The position numbers and the translations under genes are program-made. The notes under the pieces were generated by a model. The model ran no database searches, had not been told where the DNA came from, and saw nothing but the letters and a program-made list of their open reading frames with translations. 64,000 nucleotides of DNA from Paramecium octaurelia. Its lineage: Eukaryota; Ciliophora; Oligohymenophorea; Peniculida; Parameciidae. Each line of letters starts with the position of its first letter. Position 1 is the first letter of the stretch. Positions 22,049-35,100 of the stretch are shown here, piece by piece. The stretch spans positions 370,424 to 434,423 of the forward strand of contig CAJJDP010000085.1 in NCBI GenBank assembly GCA_905182995.1, given 5' to 3'.

Positions 22049-24845
22049 TCATAAAAATTTGTCAATATGATGAACTTCTTAACTTCTATCAGATGATTTG
22101 GATGACTAAGAACTAGAATCCTCTTAGTCATCGAATTTATCCGATTAAAATCGTAAGAGTCTCCTCTTTTATACTCTTTTCTGCATTTTCTTTAGATCAT
22201 TCTAATAATCCTTATCCAAGTTTTTGTGGCACTTCTTCTTCCATTTTACCAAATCCTCAAGTTCTTGATCTAGCAATTTCTATTGTTCTGCCTATTAATT
22301 GTTATTATACAAATATTACAGCTGGATTCGATATTTTCATTCCCTTGGGCAACAACTACTTTCTTTCCTCCTTCCATTACTCTAGTTCATCATTTATTAA
22401 CTGCTATTTTCGTTCCTTTTCATATCTCTACTTACGTCTATACTTGCTAATCGAAGCTGAAGACTTAGTTTTAATAATATTAGGAGGAGAACTCTAAAGA
22501 ATACTGTTTAGTCTATTATCTATATCAGCAATCTTTTATTTCCCCTTTATATTTGACTGATTTCCTAAATCTAACATTGTGCAATCAACTGTTCTATGAG
22601 TTATCGATAGATTAGTCTAACATGGAATAGTCGGGACAAAGGATTTCTTTCTTGAAGCTATGATGTTTTCAAATACTGTGTGAAGTCTTTCAAAATTAGG
22701 TAAACTCTTTGCTCTGAATTTTTCAAAACTCTCTGGCTTATACTTTTTCTTATTCTGAACTCTTTTAAGCGACTTTCTAATCTCTTCCCTCTCTAAAGAT
22801 TTCTATAATTAGATTGAATTTGCAAAATAATCAGCCCATTATGCTTTTTTCTTTTCCACATTGCTCTTCGATCTGGATCTCTGCTCTTCCATTATCATTT
22901 TGAATCTTGGATCCCTTGTGCTATCTGGCACAGGTCGAGACATGAATTTGAATTCAATATCATCTTCTGGTGACAATATTTGTTTCTTCTGTTTTTCAAA
23001 GCTTTTAGGTTCCATCATACTTTGCATTAATCGAGCCTTACTCTCCTCTTTTATTCTTTCTCTTCTCTCCTCTCTCTCCCTATTTAATTGATCATACAGA
23101 GGCTCCTTAACATACCATGGCACTGGATTCGCCTAAAACCTCGTGTTAAGCTCTTTTAATAAATCTTTCTCCTTGTCAATTAACATCTTTTCAACTTCCT
23201 TCTACCTTATGGATTTCGCTTAATTTTCATTTTCCTTCCTGCCATCAGGTACTGTAATTAAAAAAAATCCATTATCAATTTTGTTTATCGCTCCAAATTT
23301 TGTGTTTTCAACAGGGTTCTCCTTCTACTTCTTATTTAGAGTGTATTATTGCTTTAATTTCTAACTCAATACCAAAGGGCGGCCTCGTATAGTGAAGAAA
23401 TCTATAAGTTCATCTAAATCTATATATTCATCTGCCTCCTGCAATATTCGATTTAGAGTGTCCTCTACAGTTTCTATAGGTAATTGATTAGTTTTCTCTC
23501 TTCTGACTTTCAATTTGAAGAATTTCTTTGAAAAGTCTTCATGGGCAATCAAATTATCGACAACCAATTTCTTTTATGAAAATCTTTCGTTGCTCTTCCT
23601 TATTTGATTGAAAATCTTCTCCAATTCACTAAAGAAATTGGATTGAAGCTATATTTCCTCATTCTCAAACAATTTATCATACTTCCTCTTTTTTGATATC
23701 TAAGATGATTTCAAGATAATAAATTTGTTTGGTATCTCAAATAATTAATTTTGCCATTCCCTAAAATATGATTTGGATATGGATTCCAAATCTACTCTTT
23801 AACAATAAACTTCAAACTCATATAACCACTTTTCAAATGGTATATTTTTATTAATTTCTTTAAAAGAAATAAAAGTATCAAACAATTTTATTCTTGTTTC
23901 ATATCTCGTTCTAATTGAAGCGATTAATTTGAGAGGATTCACCTTTTCTTCACAATCTAAATTGAATTCATCATAAATTCTTAGTAATATTGATTTCTAT
24001 GATTCCTCAAATTCCTAAATTCCTTTAACAGGCTTCAACAAATTCAAGTCGTAATTATCCTTTATAATTAGGATCTTGGGATATAATATGAAATTAATAA
24101 ACTCCTCCAATGTTATTTCCTCCTCAAATTAAGTGGGAAATTCATTCAATTAATCTTCCAACAGATTCTTGTTAATGTTATAAGCATCACAAAACTTTCT
24201 ATTCTCCAACATGTATGAGCATAATACTGATTTTTAAATGGACTTATTTGGTTATTCCAGAAATTAATTATAAAAATGTGTGACAATCACAAAGTCATCG
24301 GGCGAAGGAGTGGGGATTTCAAAATTGGGATTGAATGATGCAGGTAACAAAATGTCCTTTGGTCTTGCTTAAGGATATGGGTGCTTTTTTTTTAATCTCT
24401 CTTGAGCATTTAAATCTCGTCGTTATTTTGCAGTAAAGGCAATTTGTAAATTTACATCGTGGTCAAGCAATTCATCATCACTTTTTTGTTCTTTGTCTTT
24501 GAGATATTTAAAAAATTTAATGAAATCTGGTTTCCTCATCTTTTTTTCAATTTCTTCCAATTCAATTGTCTCTCTCTTTTAGATTAGATAATGATTGAAC
24601 TAAGTAAGATAATTGTGTCGTTTTCCTATTTCGCAGTCCCAAATATTCAAGAAATCAAATAATTCTCTTGTTTTCAATTTTTTAGGAGGCTGAGGCTATT
24701 CTTTTTTTGGTTTTGGTTTCTAGTAAATTTAAAAGTTTCTATAATTCTTTTCTTTCTTTATTGTCTTTTCGGTGTCCTCAAAATAATTTGGATTTCTCTA
24801 AATAATAATTGAAGGGTGATATACTTCTGCATGGGGAATTAACAT
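22049..24845 (-). CDS. Large coiled-coil protein with FAM161-like motifs, candidate ciliary/basal-body protein
   Basis: A continuous frame with one very short intron (22292-22310, 19 nt) encodes 925 residues. It is highly charged with long predicted coiled coils. Residues around 600-720 include the repeated patterns ANPVPWYVKEPLY, EPKSFEKQKK and FKFMSRPVPDSTRDPRF, followed by Glu/Arg-rich helices. Such PKPF...ARPVP spacing is reminiscent of the FAM161 (UPF0564) centrosome/cilium family, but I cannot align it, so the family call is tentative. There are no transmembrane segments or enzymatic motifs. The C-terminus ends in Lys/Arg-rich coil plus a Ser/Asp tail. The splice call at 22292-22310 is supported because without it the frame ends abruptly, whereas splicing yields another ~80 well-formed coiled-coil residues. 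Confidence 0.75.
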
Positions 24846-24996
24846 ATTCGTTATAAAATTGATTTTGATTATTTATATTAATATTTAAATTAGGTATATT
24901 ATAATATTTGTTGGTCATCCCATTTCAATCACTCTTACACCTAAAAATATAATAATAGAAAATGGTTGACAAATTTTTAATAATTTTGTATATGAA

Positions 24997-25980
24997 TCAT
25001 TTATTCCCAGCTTGTCTTTTTACAGAGCGCAGCTCATCTTATAGCTATTGAATTTAATTATCTTTTTCCAATTATATTTAATCATGTTCCTTTACCAACG
25101 CTTATTATTATTATTTTTATTTTTTATTTTCAGTCTTTAACTTCTCCATCTCTTGAGCATCTTCTGCAACCTAATCCACTAATTCTTAGGCTTTAATAGC
25201 TTATTATTGCATATATTATTAAACTTACGAAATATATAATTGATATTATTGATTTTATTAACAGACTTCGTTTAATTAATTTGATAATTGTTATATCTAA
25301 GCCTAATAGGTATAAGCATCTTATTAAGCTTATTATGAATATTATGATAAAGCTTCTTAATATTTTTTCTCTTATTCTAATTTTTCATCCTAAATGCTTT
25401 TTATTTTTTAATTCAGATTGTCATTATCCTTTTTTAAATGAGTTAATTAGTTAATTATTTCCTGAATCTATTTTTCTAATTTTAGTTTATCATTGTAAGC
25501 CTATTATTATGTTTATTGTAATTAATTTTCCAAACTCTGTATATACTATTACATTTGTTGGGATTGACTTTCTTTCTCATTTTAAAAATTCATATTATTC
25601 TAATATTACGATTAAATTTATTAAAATTATTATTTCTTCTCTTCCTCTAATATTTAATTCTATTAATTTAAACTTTGTATCTCATCAATTGCCTAATTTC
25701 TTTAACATTTCAATTTTTCAACCTCCTATTGGAGAAATTGAAGTTACTTAAATAGGGAGTTTGAATCAAAAACCCTAAATAATGTTTTATTTTAATAATG
25801 ATGAGCTAAAATGGTTTAGCTATAAACTTAATCATTATCATCCACAATAATTAAATGGTCAAAAGGAATATTAATTTCCTGTTCTGCAACTTGTCTCTTA
25901 AAGTCCATCATATTTTATTAGCAAGTGATTTTAACTACCTGACCTTTTGTTGTTTGTACATTGAATGTCCACGTATTCAT
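24997..25980 (-). CDS. Ubiquitin-like domain plus long glutamine-rich coiled-coil protein
   Basis: An intronless ORF of 327 residues from ATG 25980-25978 to TGA 24999-24997. The first ~75 residues have the beta-grasp pattern of ubiquitin-like domains: MNTWTFNVQTTKGQVVKITC, then DFKRQVAEQEINIPFDHLIIVDD, then ILAHH. This matches ubiquitin's strand-strand-helix-IPxxxxxLI order. There is no C-terminal Gly-Gly, so conjugation is not expected. Residues ~80-327 form one continuous, extremely Gln/Glu/Lys-rich coiled coil with many TAA/TAG-encoded Gln. Inferred role: scaffold or receptor that uses the UBL for docking (for example to proteasome or ubiquitin-binding domains). It lies directly downstream of the altered USP gene on the same strand. 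Confidence 0.8.
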
Positions 25981-26502
25981 TATGATTTGCGAATGATATT
26001 AAGAAAATAAAAATATTTATAATTCAATAACTTTGTAGAAGAAATTAAATATGTCATTTATTTAAGCAGGAGGCCTAATAAACAGGTTGAGAACATGGAA
26101 ACTTAATATAATATAAATAATTATTATTTTTCTATTTAACTTCTCTTGCAAATCATCAAATTAATTTTTTGATTGATTCGGAATCCTTGTATGTAATAAA
26201 AATAGTAGTAATCATTATATTTAATGAAATTCAATGATAGGAGAAAGATAATTTAAATAGTCAACCCTAAAGTTAGGAATCTCTTGAAAATTAAACAAAA
26301 TAACAATATTCTTTTAGCCCAATAGCACCTTTGACATTTTCAGGAGACCAATAAAATAATTATGTTATCTAATTTGGGAAAACACACTATCCAATTATTT
26401 GATCTACAGTTTATAAGATGATCATCATGTGTAAAATGTGTAATAGAATATTGATTAAATTTGAGAATAAGAATATTTAAATAATGATAATGATTTTTAG
26501 AT
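25981..26502. other. Intergenic between USP-like and UBL genes
   Basis: A plus-strand frame from about 26052 starts MSFIQAGGLINRL and runs about 42 codons to TGA. It has no recognised domain and may be the first exon of a tiny gene or chance. The remaining sequence is A+T-rich and contains the UBL gene promoter region. Confidence 0.35.
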
Positions 26503-28948
26503 TCATATACAATCTATATTTTCGCAAATATTATACATCTTGAAGCATTGATTCAAAATTGTCCTAATTTCTTTAACCTTAATATTGTCTTCAGGATCTA
26601 AATCGAAAGTTCTATGACATATATTATATCTATTTACTTTAATTTAGAATTGCCTTATTCAATAGAAGATGAACTCACTTGAATAATGGGACCTACAATA
26701 CACTTTTAATATAAAGTACCTCCGCCGTAAATTGAAACTAGCACTGTCCACAATTACTGACTTATGAGACTGTAATCCTTCTCGACCTATTTGTCTTGGA
26801 GCAGTTGATGATTGCTATCCAGAAGTGGCAAATTATTGATTTCCCCAGGAGGAGGATTGCCAAATATGAAGTTCTTTTGCAATTGAGATTTTGAATTGTA
26901 GAGGTACCTTTACCACATTATTATCCAATCTAGATTGATGATGAATTATCTATCTGATTGGCAATTTTCATATTTTTAGATCAAGCCTCTCTCCAATTTC
27001 CTTCTCTTACTCATGTTCTGCGCTTGTTCAATACAAATGGTGCAAGTTTAGATGGTCTTTTAAATTAAAGGGCCACCGCCATATTTTTCAACTAAGAATT
27101 AGCATATGGCAGTTGGCAATTAGACAGATTAGAGTTATAACTAGAAGTAAGAAGAGGAATTGTTATTTTGCTACAAATTAATACTTTGATCACAGACAAA
27201 ACTTGTGTTCATTTGTTCTTGTGAACTTACGTTTTCATAGGATTGTCTAAAGTCCCAATAGTCAGGTTTCAATTAGTTGTGAAAGCACAACAAATGCGAT
27301 GTGATGATCATTTGAGGGTTGCTTAGAGTCAAAAATTGTTCAAACCAGAAATTGGGCAAAAAGCTTAGTTCATCGTCCTTTAATACTATTTCTCCAGTTT
27401 AAATGAGTTCATACTGAGTTAGGACATTGTGAATAGTTTTGTAATTAGTGGGCGAATCTACTTTTTGATAAAATAGCATAAGAGCTTCACTCTCCTTTAC
27501 GTATTTGAGAGTGACTGGGTTAATTTGATCGTCTCTGATTGAAATGAAGGTGTTGTTAGGTTGTCTGACTATGGATTCGAAATGATCGCCCCCAACATTG
27601 CTATAATGAACGATTAATCCAAAGAGTTAATAATTCAAATCTCCTTGCATCTTCAATAGGATAGTATTAATACATTAAGTAAGTTGGAGAAGTTGGTTTG
27701 TTCCACTGGAAAAGACACATAAGTTTGATCTTTTTAATGTTTATTTTTGAATCTTTATATGTGGATAGCAAGGATATTAGAAAATTTGCTAAATTTATAT
27801 GTTCTTCTACCATTTCGCGATCCACATAGACACAGAAAATTCATTTCTTAAATGGGCTCATAAAATAAATCTAAACAATTTTGTAATGTAACGGCATCTT
27901 GTCTATCTTTAGTTAATTTATTGAAGAATTTAGAGATTACATTCTATTCGTGAATTTGGGGTATCTCAAGTGAGATGGCAGAGTAGTTTTCATTCACTAG
28001 AGTAAGTCGATTGCAATTGAGACATTGCAGCGTTGATTGCAGTTCTCCTGAGAAGACATTCTAGATGAATGAATAATCTCGAAATTTGGATGCTTAACTT
28101 CTATCCCCCTATTGAATTAATACAATTACAATAATAGCCAATCATGTGGGATAGCTTCCTGATTCAAAAATGGGATAATGTTTTTCCAATAGGAGATGCT
28201 GTTGGTAAATCGAAATTCTTCGTGCAAAAAATTGATCAAATATTTAAATGCCTCCTGATGTACTATTAGTTGTGGATACTTACGTAAGCATCTTTTTGCC
28301 CATAACCCAACAATTTGCTCTCTGATTAGGCTATGCTTTTGATGAGTTCTGTGGGATTGAGCAATTTCACTGATTTTGATTTGAGAGCGTCACTTATACA
28401 ACAGATGTTTCTGAGTATTATTTTCTTAATAGATTTCACATTGAAGTCACCTTTCTCCATTTCGGCATGCACTTTGGAGAGAATTTATTAAATAGTAGGA
28501 AAATTGAGTAAAATTTATAGAATACTATTCATGAAGCTAAAATTAGCAATGTTTAAGATGCCGACATTGGGAGAATTAAATCGCTATATACTTAACTCCT
28601 GCTTTTAAAAGTATCTTAGATATTCAATCCTAATTCTTTATGGATTAATCCACTAACTAAAAACATCTTCATTTCCTGTTAATCCATATTGTTCGAAGTC
28701 CAAGATCTCTAATTTACAAATTATACACGTCATTTAAGTGGAAAGCAAATTTATGAAGATGCAATGATCACTTTTCTCTAGGTTTAAATTATGAGTCATT
28801 TATACATTGGTTATGATGATGGAGACACTGCTTTTCCAGGTCGCAAATGACTGCTTAGCATCTTAAACAGATATTCCCTACGTCAATTTTGTATTAGCAT
28901 TATTCACATTTTAAATTGTTTTTTTAGTAAAGCACCTGAATAATCCAT
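26503..28948 (-). CDS. USP20/33-like ubiquitin hydrolase homologue with Cys-to-Ser active site
   Basis: Domain order is ZnF-UBP (KCEQC, CLRC, HHH, CxxC), a USP catalytic domain split by small introns, then two DUSP-like modules (W...YGGGPL and W...YGGGTL). Introns read: 26612-26637, 27651-27673, 28101-28123, 28255-28283, 28778-28805 (23-29 nt). The USP core includes QKDAYEAF (family QQDAxEF) and a His-box equivalent VGGDHF, but the Cys box reads NIANFSFMNS where active enzymes have NxGNTCYMNS. The codon at 28536-28538 (minus strand) encodes Ser. The N-terminus is uncertain. ATG 28948-28946 fits only if the T7 run at 28919-28925 is T6 in reality, giving about 771 residues. USP20/33 relatives remove ubiquitin from receptors. 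This one is inferred to be an inactive ubiquitin binder. Confidence 0.82.
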
Positions 28949-29097
28949 GATAAACTACTTATAACTTTTGTATTTCTTAAAAGAATTTAGGCAAGGATCT
29001 CTAAAGCAGCACCTTGTGATAATGAGTACAAATATTTTTCTCTTTGATTGATGACATCAATATTGCTTGATTTAAATTAATATTTCAATAGCAAAAA

Positions 29098-29112
29098 TAT
29101 ATATATATATAA
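29098..29112. repeat. Short TA dinucleotide run
   Basis: An uninterrupted alternating AT/TA tract lies between the USP-like and EF-hand genes. It is a simple low-complexity tract with no further structure. Confidence 0.6.
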
Positions 29113-29123
29113 TAATTAATCTT

Positions 29124-30597
29124 TCAAATCGGTTCAAATACTTATCCATATTCATTCACCATACTAATGTAGATGTCCTTCTTAATCGTATCCTTCCTAT
29201 TCTTCAATCCCTTCTTGGCAGTCATCTTCAATATCTTCTATTCGATTATTCCAACCTCAGAAATACAATACAAATTGACTAGTAAAGATATCAAGTCATC
29301 TAAGAAAATGTACCCTTGTTGATTCGAATCTTAGAGCAAGTACGCAATCTCAAGTTTATCATGCTTCCTGCAGTTTGTTTAACCCAGCAAAGTGAGAAGA
29401 GTGTTCTTCAAATTGACAATCTAATCCACGATGACATTGTCCGAACTCTTAACATATTCTTCCCTCACTGGATTTTCATTCATAGAATTGAATAGCAATT
29501 TAGATTGGTGATCTTTAATATTTTTTGTTATTTTTACTGTCTAAAATGTCCAGATAATGAATGAAATCCTCATAAGTGCATGACTCCATGATGTCCAGCT
29601 TATTAATTTTCTCAAAGACATCCAAAATATAGGCTTGATCGATCTTCTTCTCTCTTACGAATCTCATCGCATTGTTTTTCCTCTACAACATTATCTCCCT
29701 TTGACTCAACGAAGACTTCTATTTCGTCTATTGAGTTATTTGACCCTCCTCAGATCGGATTACCTTGAGATTCTACCCTATCACTTGTCTCTGTTTCTTC
29801 TGAGATGCTATGTTGTTGATTGACTAGAACATAAGTTTGGACTGTTCATCTTAACCAAATCTTGGACTGGTCAATTCATTCTTCCTTATTTGTTCAACCA
29901 TGTCAGATGTGATCTTCCCTTTTCTGGCTACCTCTTACACCTCCTTCTCCATCATAGTCTAATTGATTTAAGTGCGCTTCTCAACTAATTCCTTTGTTGG
30001 TGGATGAGCCTATCCTAAAGTTGGCAATGACCAACCACCAGCTAGATTTTTAAAATCTTCAAATTTTACTTCTCCACTTCCATCCTTGTCACACATTCTT
30101 ATCATTTCTTCTATCTCCTCAGATGTTGCCTTCTCACCTATGAAATCCAAGAAGAATGATAAGTCTTCAGAAGTTATCCCTCCGTCCTTATTCATGTCCA
30201 AGAAATTGAATGCCTCCTTAATTTCATCCTCTGTGAACATCCCTCTTACGTAATCGTATTGTTAATTTGATTCCTCAATCATATATTTCGTATAGCCTGG
30301 TGTGATTTTTGATTGATCACTGGGTCCCGTCTTCATCTTTTGCGATTATTGATCATCTTGATATCTAAATTAGGAACTCATAGGGATTGATTGATAACTG
30401 CTCGCATTCACCATAACCTTGGGTATTTGATTGATTTGAGGAGCTTGCAATTGCTTCAAATCCACTGAGTTTTATGGACTCCCACCCCCAGCATCATTGA
30501 AATCGTTAGACACATACGAACTCTTTAGTTTCTATTCGGTATCATTCGATTCCTATCTTTGAAAAATGTCTGGCTCTTCATTTTGTTATATAATCAT
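29124..30597 (-). CDS. EF-hand calcium-binding protein with coiled-coil C-terminus
   Basis: Two exons (intron 29513-29537, 25 nt, ending AAAG) encode 482 residues. The N-terminal ~120 residues are Ser/Gln-rich and disordered. Two clear EF hands follow: loop DMNKDGGITSED and loop DKDGSGEVKFED, about 25 residues apart, like a calmodulin/centrin lobe. Both loops have Asp at positions 1 and 5, but the last ligand is Asp rather than Glu. Basic coiled coil follows. A third EF-like loop, DSNQQGYIFLDD, lies near the C-terminus and keeps few ligands. Inferred role: calcium-responsive structural or cytoskeletal protein. It is not a protein kinase, since no kinase motifs are present. Confidence 0.85.
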
Positions 30598-30619
30598 ATT
30601 AATTATATTAATAAGCACA

Positions 30620-32122
30620 TCAAGTTTCAATTTTCAATTGTATAGCTTATTTTGAAATTCTCTGCCTGGGAAACTTAGGAATTAACTTGGGAAAGGTGCC
30701 TTGACTCTGAAATGACCTAGGCAGTTTACTCAAAGTATTCGATAAGATATTTGGAGGTATCAGAGGCAATTCAAAGGTTGGGATTGTCTTTGCTGGTTTC
30801 ACTTCTACCTCAGTCTTCTTTCTCTTGAGGAATAAGGGGTGATCCTTTTGATCCCTATTCCCTTCAGTTTAAGGAATGAGCAATTCCTCAAGTTATTGTT
30901 CACTTAATATGGAGATGGAACCATTCAATTTTTATATAATTGAGGAGGAGATTGAATGATTCATGGTAGTTAGATTTTTAGGTGCTCTCTGACTCACGAG
31001 ACTGTCATTTATATTTTATAGATTATCATTTTGTTACTAAAATCTATTTGTAAATTAGTGTTATTATTATTATTACTAATAATTTGAAAGACTCATTGTT
31101 TTATTATGATAATTATTGTTATTTTAGGAATTGGTAGTGATTTATTGATATTCTATCTTGGACATTTGCACATTTGATCTTTGCAATGTCTACTGGAGTT
31201 AGAGTGGGTCTTTGATATCCATCAAGGGAAAGGTTCTGTCTTTCTTCTTCTCTTGCTTGCCATCATAGAATGTAACCCCTTCCTTCATGATCATTAATTC
31301 GATTTAGGAGACTGATGTTTTAATGGCAAATTAATTATTCTATCCAATATTTTGACTATTCTTACTAGTCAATTATATGAGTTCTGATTGCACCTTGTGA
31401 TTTGGAATAAGATCTCTCACTTCCACTAAACTTCGTTTTTCACTGATATTTTAGAATGACTTTGGATATCTCTCAATATCTGGAGGTTTCTGGACAACAA
31501 CCTTGCCCTCATAATCAAAGGTGTATTTTGATTTGGAATCCACATTCAACCTTTTTAATTGCTTCACTTGTTCTTGGACTTCGAGTACTTTAATTTTGTC
31601 ATTCTATTCTTTTTATTATTGAATTGTAATTTATCTCAGTTTAGCCTACCTAATACTTTCAATGTTTGGGTCGAATTCCTATTCTTCATCAGTATCCCCC
31701 ATTTTGATAAGCTGAGAATCAAAGCATTCACTTGGTCTGGAAGTCCTTATGGTCATCAATTTGGACATTCTTTTTGTATCCTTCCTCTTGATCACTGGAG
31801 AGTCTGAGTTTTCTTTAGATACACCCTGGGTGACTTGACCTTGACACCTTCTCCAATGTTCTATGTCGACAGCAATTGGCTCAGGGTCTTCAATAACATT
31901 TTCTTCAAGATTGTCACTTCTCAAATTGTACTCATCCATCAATACAATAACCTAGTCTCTGAACCAATTGTATCCCAATTGAGGCAGAATGGAGTTCATG
32001 TGCTTGTTGACGATTATTGCCGAACTTTGTTGCACTATCAATTTGATGATACTTTTGGTTATCCATTAGGATTCGACATGAGAGACGCAAAGTTCTCCAT
32101 AGATCGATTCTTAGTCGCCCAT
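30620..32122 (-). CDS. Hypothetical charged protein, unknown family
   Basis: An intronless 500-residue ORF from ATG 32122-32120 to TGA 30622-30620, only 22 bp upstream of the EF-hand gene start. It is soluble throughout. The N-terminal ~70 residues are mixed helical, and the middle is Lys/Glu-rich with a short Gln-rich coiled coil (about residues 180-215). The C-terminus is rich in Ser, Pro and Lys with several I-P-x motifs. It has no recognised domain, signal or membrane segment. The tight same-strand spacing to the EF-hand gene is typical of Paramecium intergenic compaction and does not by itself imply shared function. Confidence 0.75.
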
Positions 32123-32172
32123 AAGCAGAATATTATTATATTGATATTAATATAAAATAAATAAATTAAGCA

Positions 32173-35100
32173 TCAATTGTTATTTTTCTAGTATTTTTCT
32201 TCTAAGTATGCGTACCTTCTAAGTTCCTTCTCCACCCAATAAGGACAGTCAGGAATTGAAACATCAAGAATATATTTAATAAGTAATAAGACATGTTCTA
32301 TCGCAGCAAGGAAGAAAGCGCTTACAAGGGCATCTTGATTCCCAATGATTCCCTTGAATTGCTCCTTATTCACAGTCCCAATCACGATGCAATTCATGAA
32401 AGTAGCACAATAGTTCATGATTTCAAATATCTACAACCAAATTCCGATTGAATCTGCAGCCTATGCTCGTTCCCTCTTCAAAATGTGCTGATAATTGTAG
32501 ATTGACCATCTCAAATTGATGTAACAATTGATCATGAAAAACAAAGGAGCTGCTGGAAATGTGGGAGCAAACATGGTCGTGTATCCGAATTGAATTGCAA
32601 TGCTTGTATACTCATCATATAGCACCTTCTATGGCTGTTTAATTCTACCAATCTCCAGTTCCTAAAGAAATGACAATTGTATTTCCGAATTCACTTGATC
32701 TGTACTGAATTTTTAATTGCAAATGTTGGGCACTTACTTCCTCTCCGCCAATTTCGATGTAAATATTCTCTTGAATTCTTAAAACTTCTTAGAAAGAATC
32801 CCCTTCTCCTACTTAAATAAGAAGTACGGCAAAAAGTTACTCTTCACATTGGATATCACTCCTCTCGTTATAATGATGCTAGCCACTGACACACTCAACT
32901 GAGAGGCATTATTCTCAAATATCGCCACGTAAACCACAGACACATAAGATATCAGAAACTCAAAAAGGAACACCTTCAAAATGTAAGAGTACTCCTGTTC
33001 AGATTCATACATATGGTTTTCCCACGTCACCAATGATGTACACAGCCGTTTGTATAAATCACAAAACACTGTCATTGAAACTCCATTTAAAGAATTAATC
33101 ACTATAGGCATAATTTTATCGTGTTTCCATTCTTGCAACCACAGATTAAACGCATAAAAACTTACGACAATGATTGCTATCCCTATCAAAATAACAGGTC
33201 CTTCTGCAATCAATCGTCTCTTAAAAGTAGTAAAGTAATCGTATATCTAAATCTTGTTCGTCGCCTCGTTTATGATATACTGACCCGTATACATCACTCT
33301 TTACGGCTGAGATTGTCTAAATTTGTGCATATCCCAACAAAATTTCAACTCAGATTCTCGGTTCTTCCATTTCTCCATAAATAACGTAGACCAGAGTGTC
33401 ATGAGTAGGGCATAGAAAGGAACAATTGAAGAACTAAAATTTCATTTATTCATACTTGACTTCCTCTGTTATTATTATGTAGATTCCCAAAGCCGCTCCA
33501 AAGAGTGATGGTATCATGAGCCAACCTATAATTTGTACATTTAAGGCTATGTACCATGCAACGACTGGGCCAAAATATGAGGCTATGGCATGCAAGGGTC
33601 TCAGAGCTATTTACTAAGTTTCGTATCGAATCGAATCGCGAATACAGTTATTTTGTTGTTCATCCCAAAATTAGGTGATCTTTTCGCTTTTCTGAATGTC
33701 TTCCAAAGGATAATGCGAGATTATCAGTTTCTCTAAGACGAATTTATCTACGTCAAATTCATCATTAAGAGTATTCAGTATTAGCATTTGCACTTGAAGA
33801 TCCTTTGGAAATTCAAAGAAACCCCTCTTATCATAGTGAAATTAACATATATGCTACAATTAAAGATGTAACTTACTTTGGTTTTGAAATTGTAACATGA
33901 TATCTAATAGAGGTGTGCCAGTTAATAAATTGAATCAGGAGGCAATTTTAATACGTAATAATGAAAGAGTGATTTAACCTTGTTTGTCTTCGTATTGTCA
34001 TTGTACAGTTCCAGCTTATCAAGATCTGGAGCATGGAATATCAGGAATTCGAAGCTCCATCCTCTCTCTGCAAAGGTCTGCCTTATGTTTTGCAATTGCA
34101 AATACACGATGTCCTTATCTACACTCAGAGTACCCTTGGTTTGAATCACATACTAATATCCCAACTCAGTTAAACTGCTGATTGATTATTTGACTTGAAT
34201 ATTTTCTTTATAAAACTTCATAAAGTTTTGATTGAAAGTCAATTCAAAAGGTTTGAGGCATCTACTATTGACTGTTTCAACTGATACCCCATGCAAGATC
34301 AAGGTTTTCATGCACCCATACTTTTCCTATTCGATAGCCAAATGCAATGCGTTTGATGGATTTTGATCAGTCAGTATGTTTATGCATTCCTTCTATAAAG
34401 TATTATTAGCATATTAGATACCTTATCAAAGATTTAATCTTTGAGTGATTTTTTGTTTTTGTGATTGCCATCTCCAGAATAATCGTAGTATTCATAATCA
34501 TTTTCTAAGATGATCTTCAAGATCTTGAGTTTCCCCTTGAAGGCTGCAACGTGAAGACAATTGAAGCCCTGATAGACATTCAGGAAAGGGTTGCACTTCC
34601 TCTTTAAGAAATAAATGAAAAATTCAGTATTGCCCTGACTGGCTGACCAATACTACAATCGACATTCATATATCTCATTTTTGGTGAGGTTGGCTTTGCT
34701 ATGATAGATGGTAAACTTTTCCTATTCTTTCAGAGTTTGTCTCTCCAGATCGTGGACATTGAATTTATTGCTTTTCTGATGTTATCTCGAATGGACGTGT
34801 TTAGAAGGAGAAGATTCCTGGTTGAGTAATAAAGGAGGAGGTTAGGTTATAATGATATTACATTAATCAGCTGGTTAGAATTAATTTTCCTGATTGGTTT
34901 CAGTGTTTTTTTGATTTTGATTGGAAATCTTGATTTCTGGTATTTTCTCTTCTTCTGGTTCTTTCATTTCAATTCGAGAATCGTCGAAGAGAGGAATGTC
35001 AGCAATTTCGTCGATGTTCTTAGATTATATCTTTTGGCAGCAACTCCTTTGTTGGAACTTAATTAGTATTTATTGACTGGGAGTCTGCTTTTGATTAGTT

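Noticed and set aside
25509..25751. Plus-strand ORF rich in hydrophobic residues
   Set aside because: It is antisense to the UBL-coiled-coil gene, whose Gln codons (TAA/TAG) produce hydrophobic antisense.
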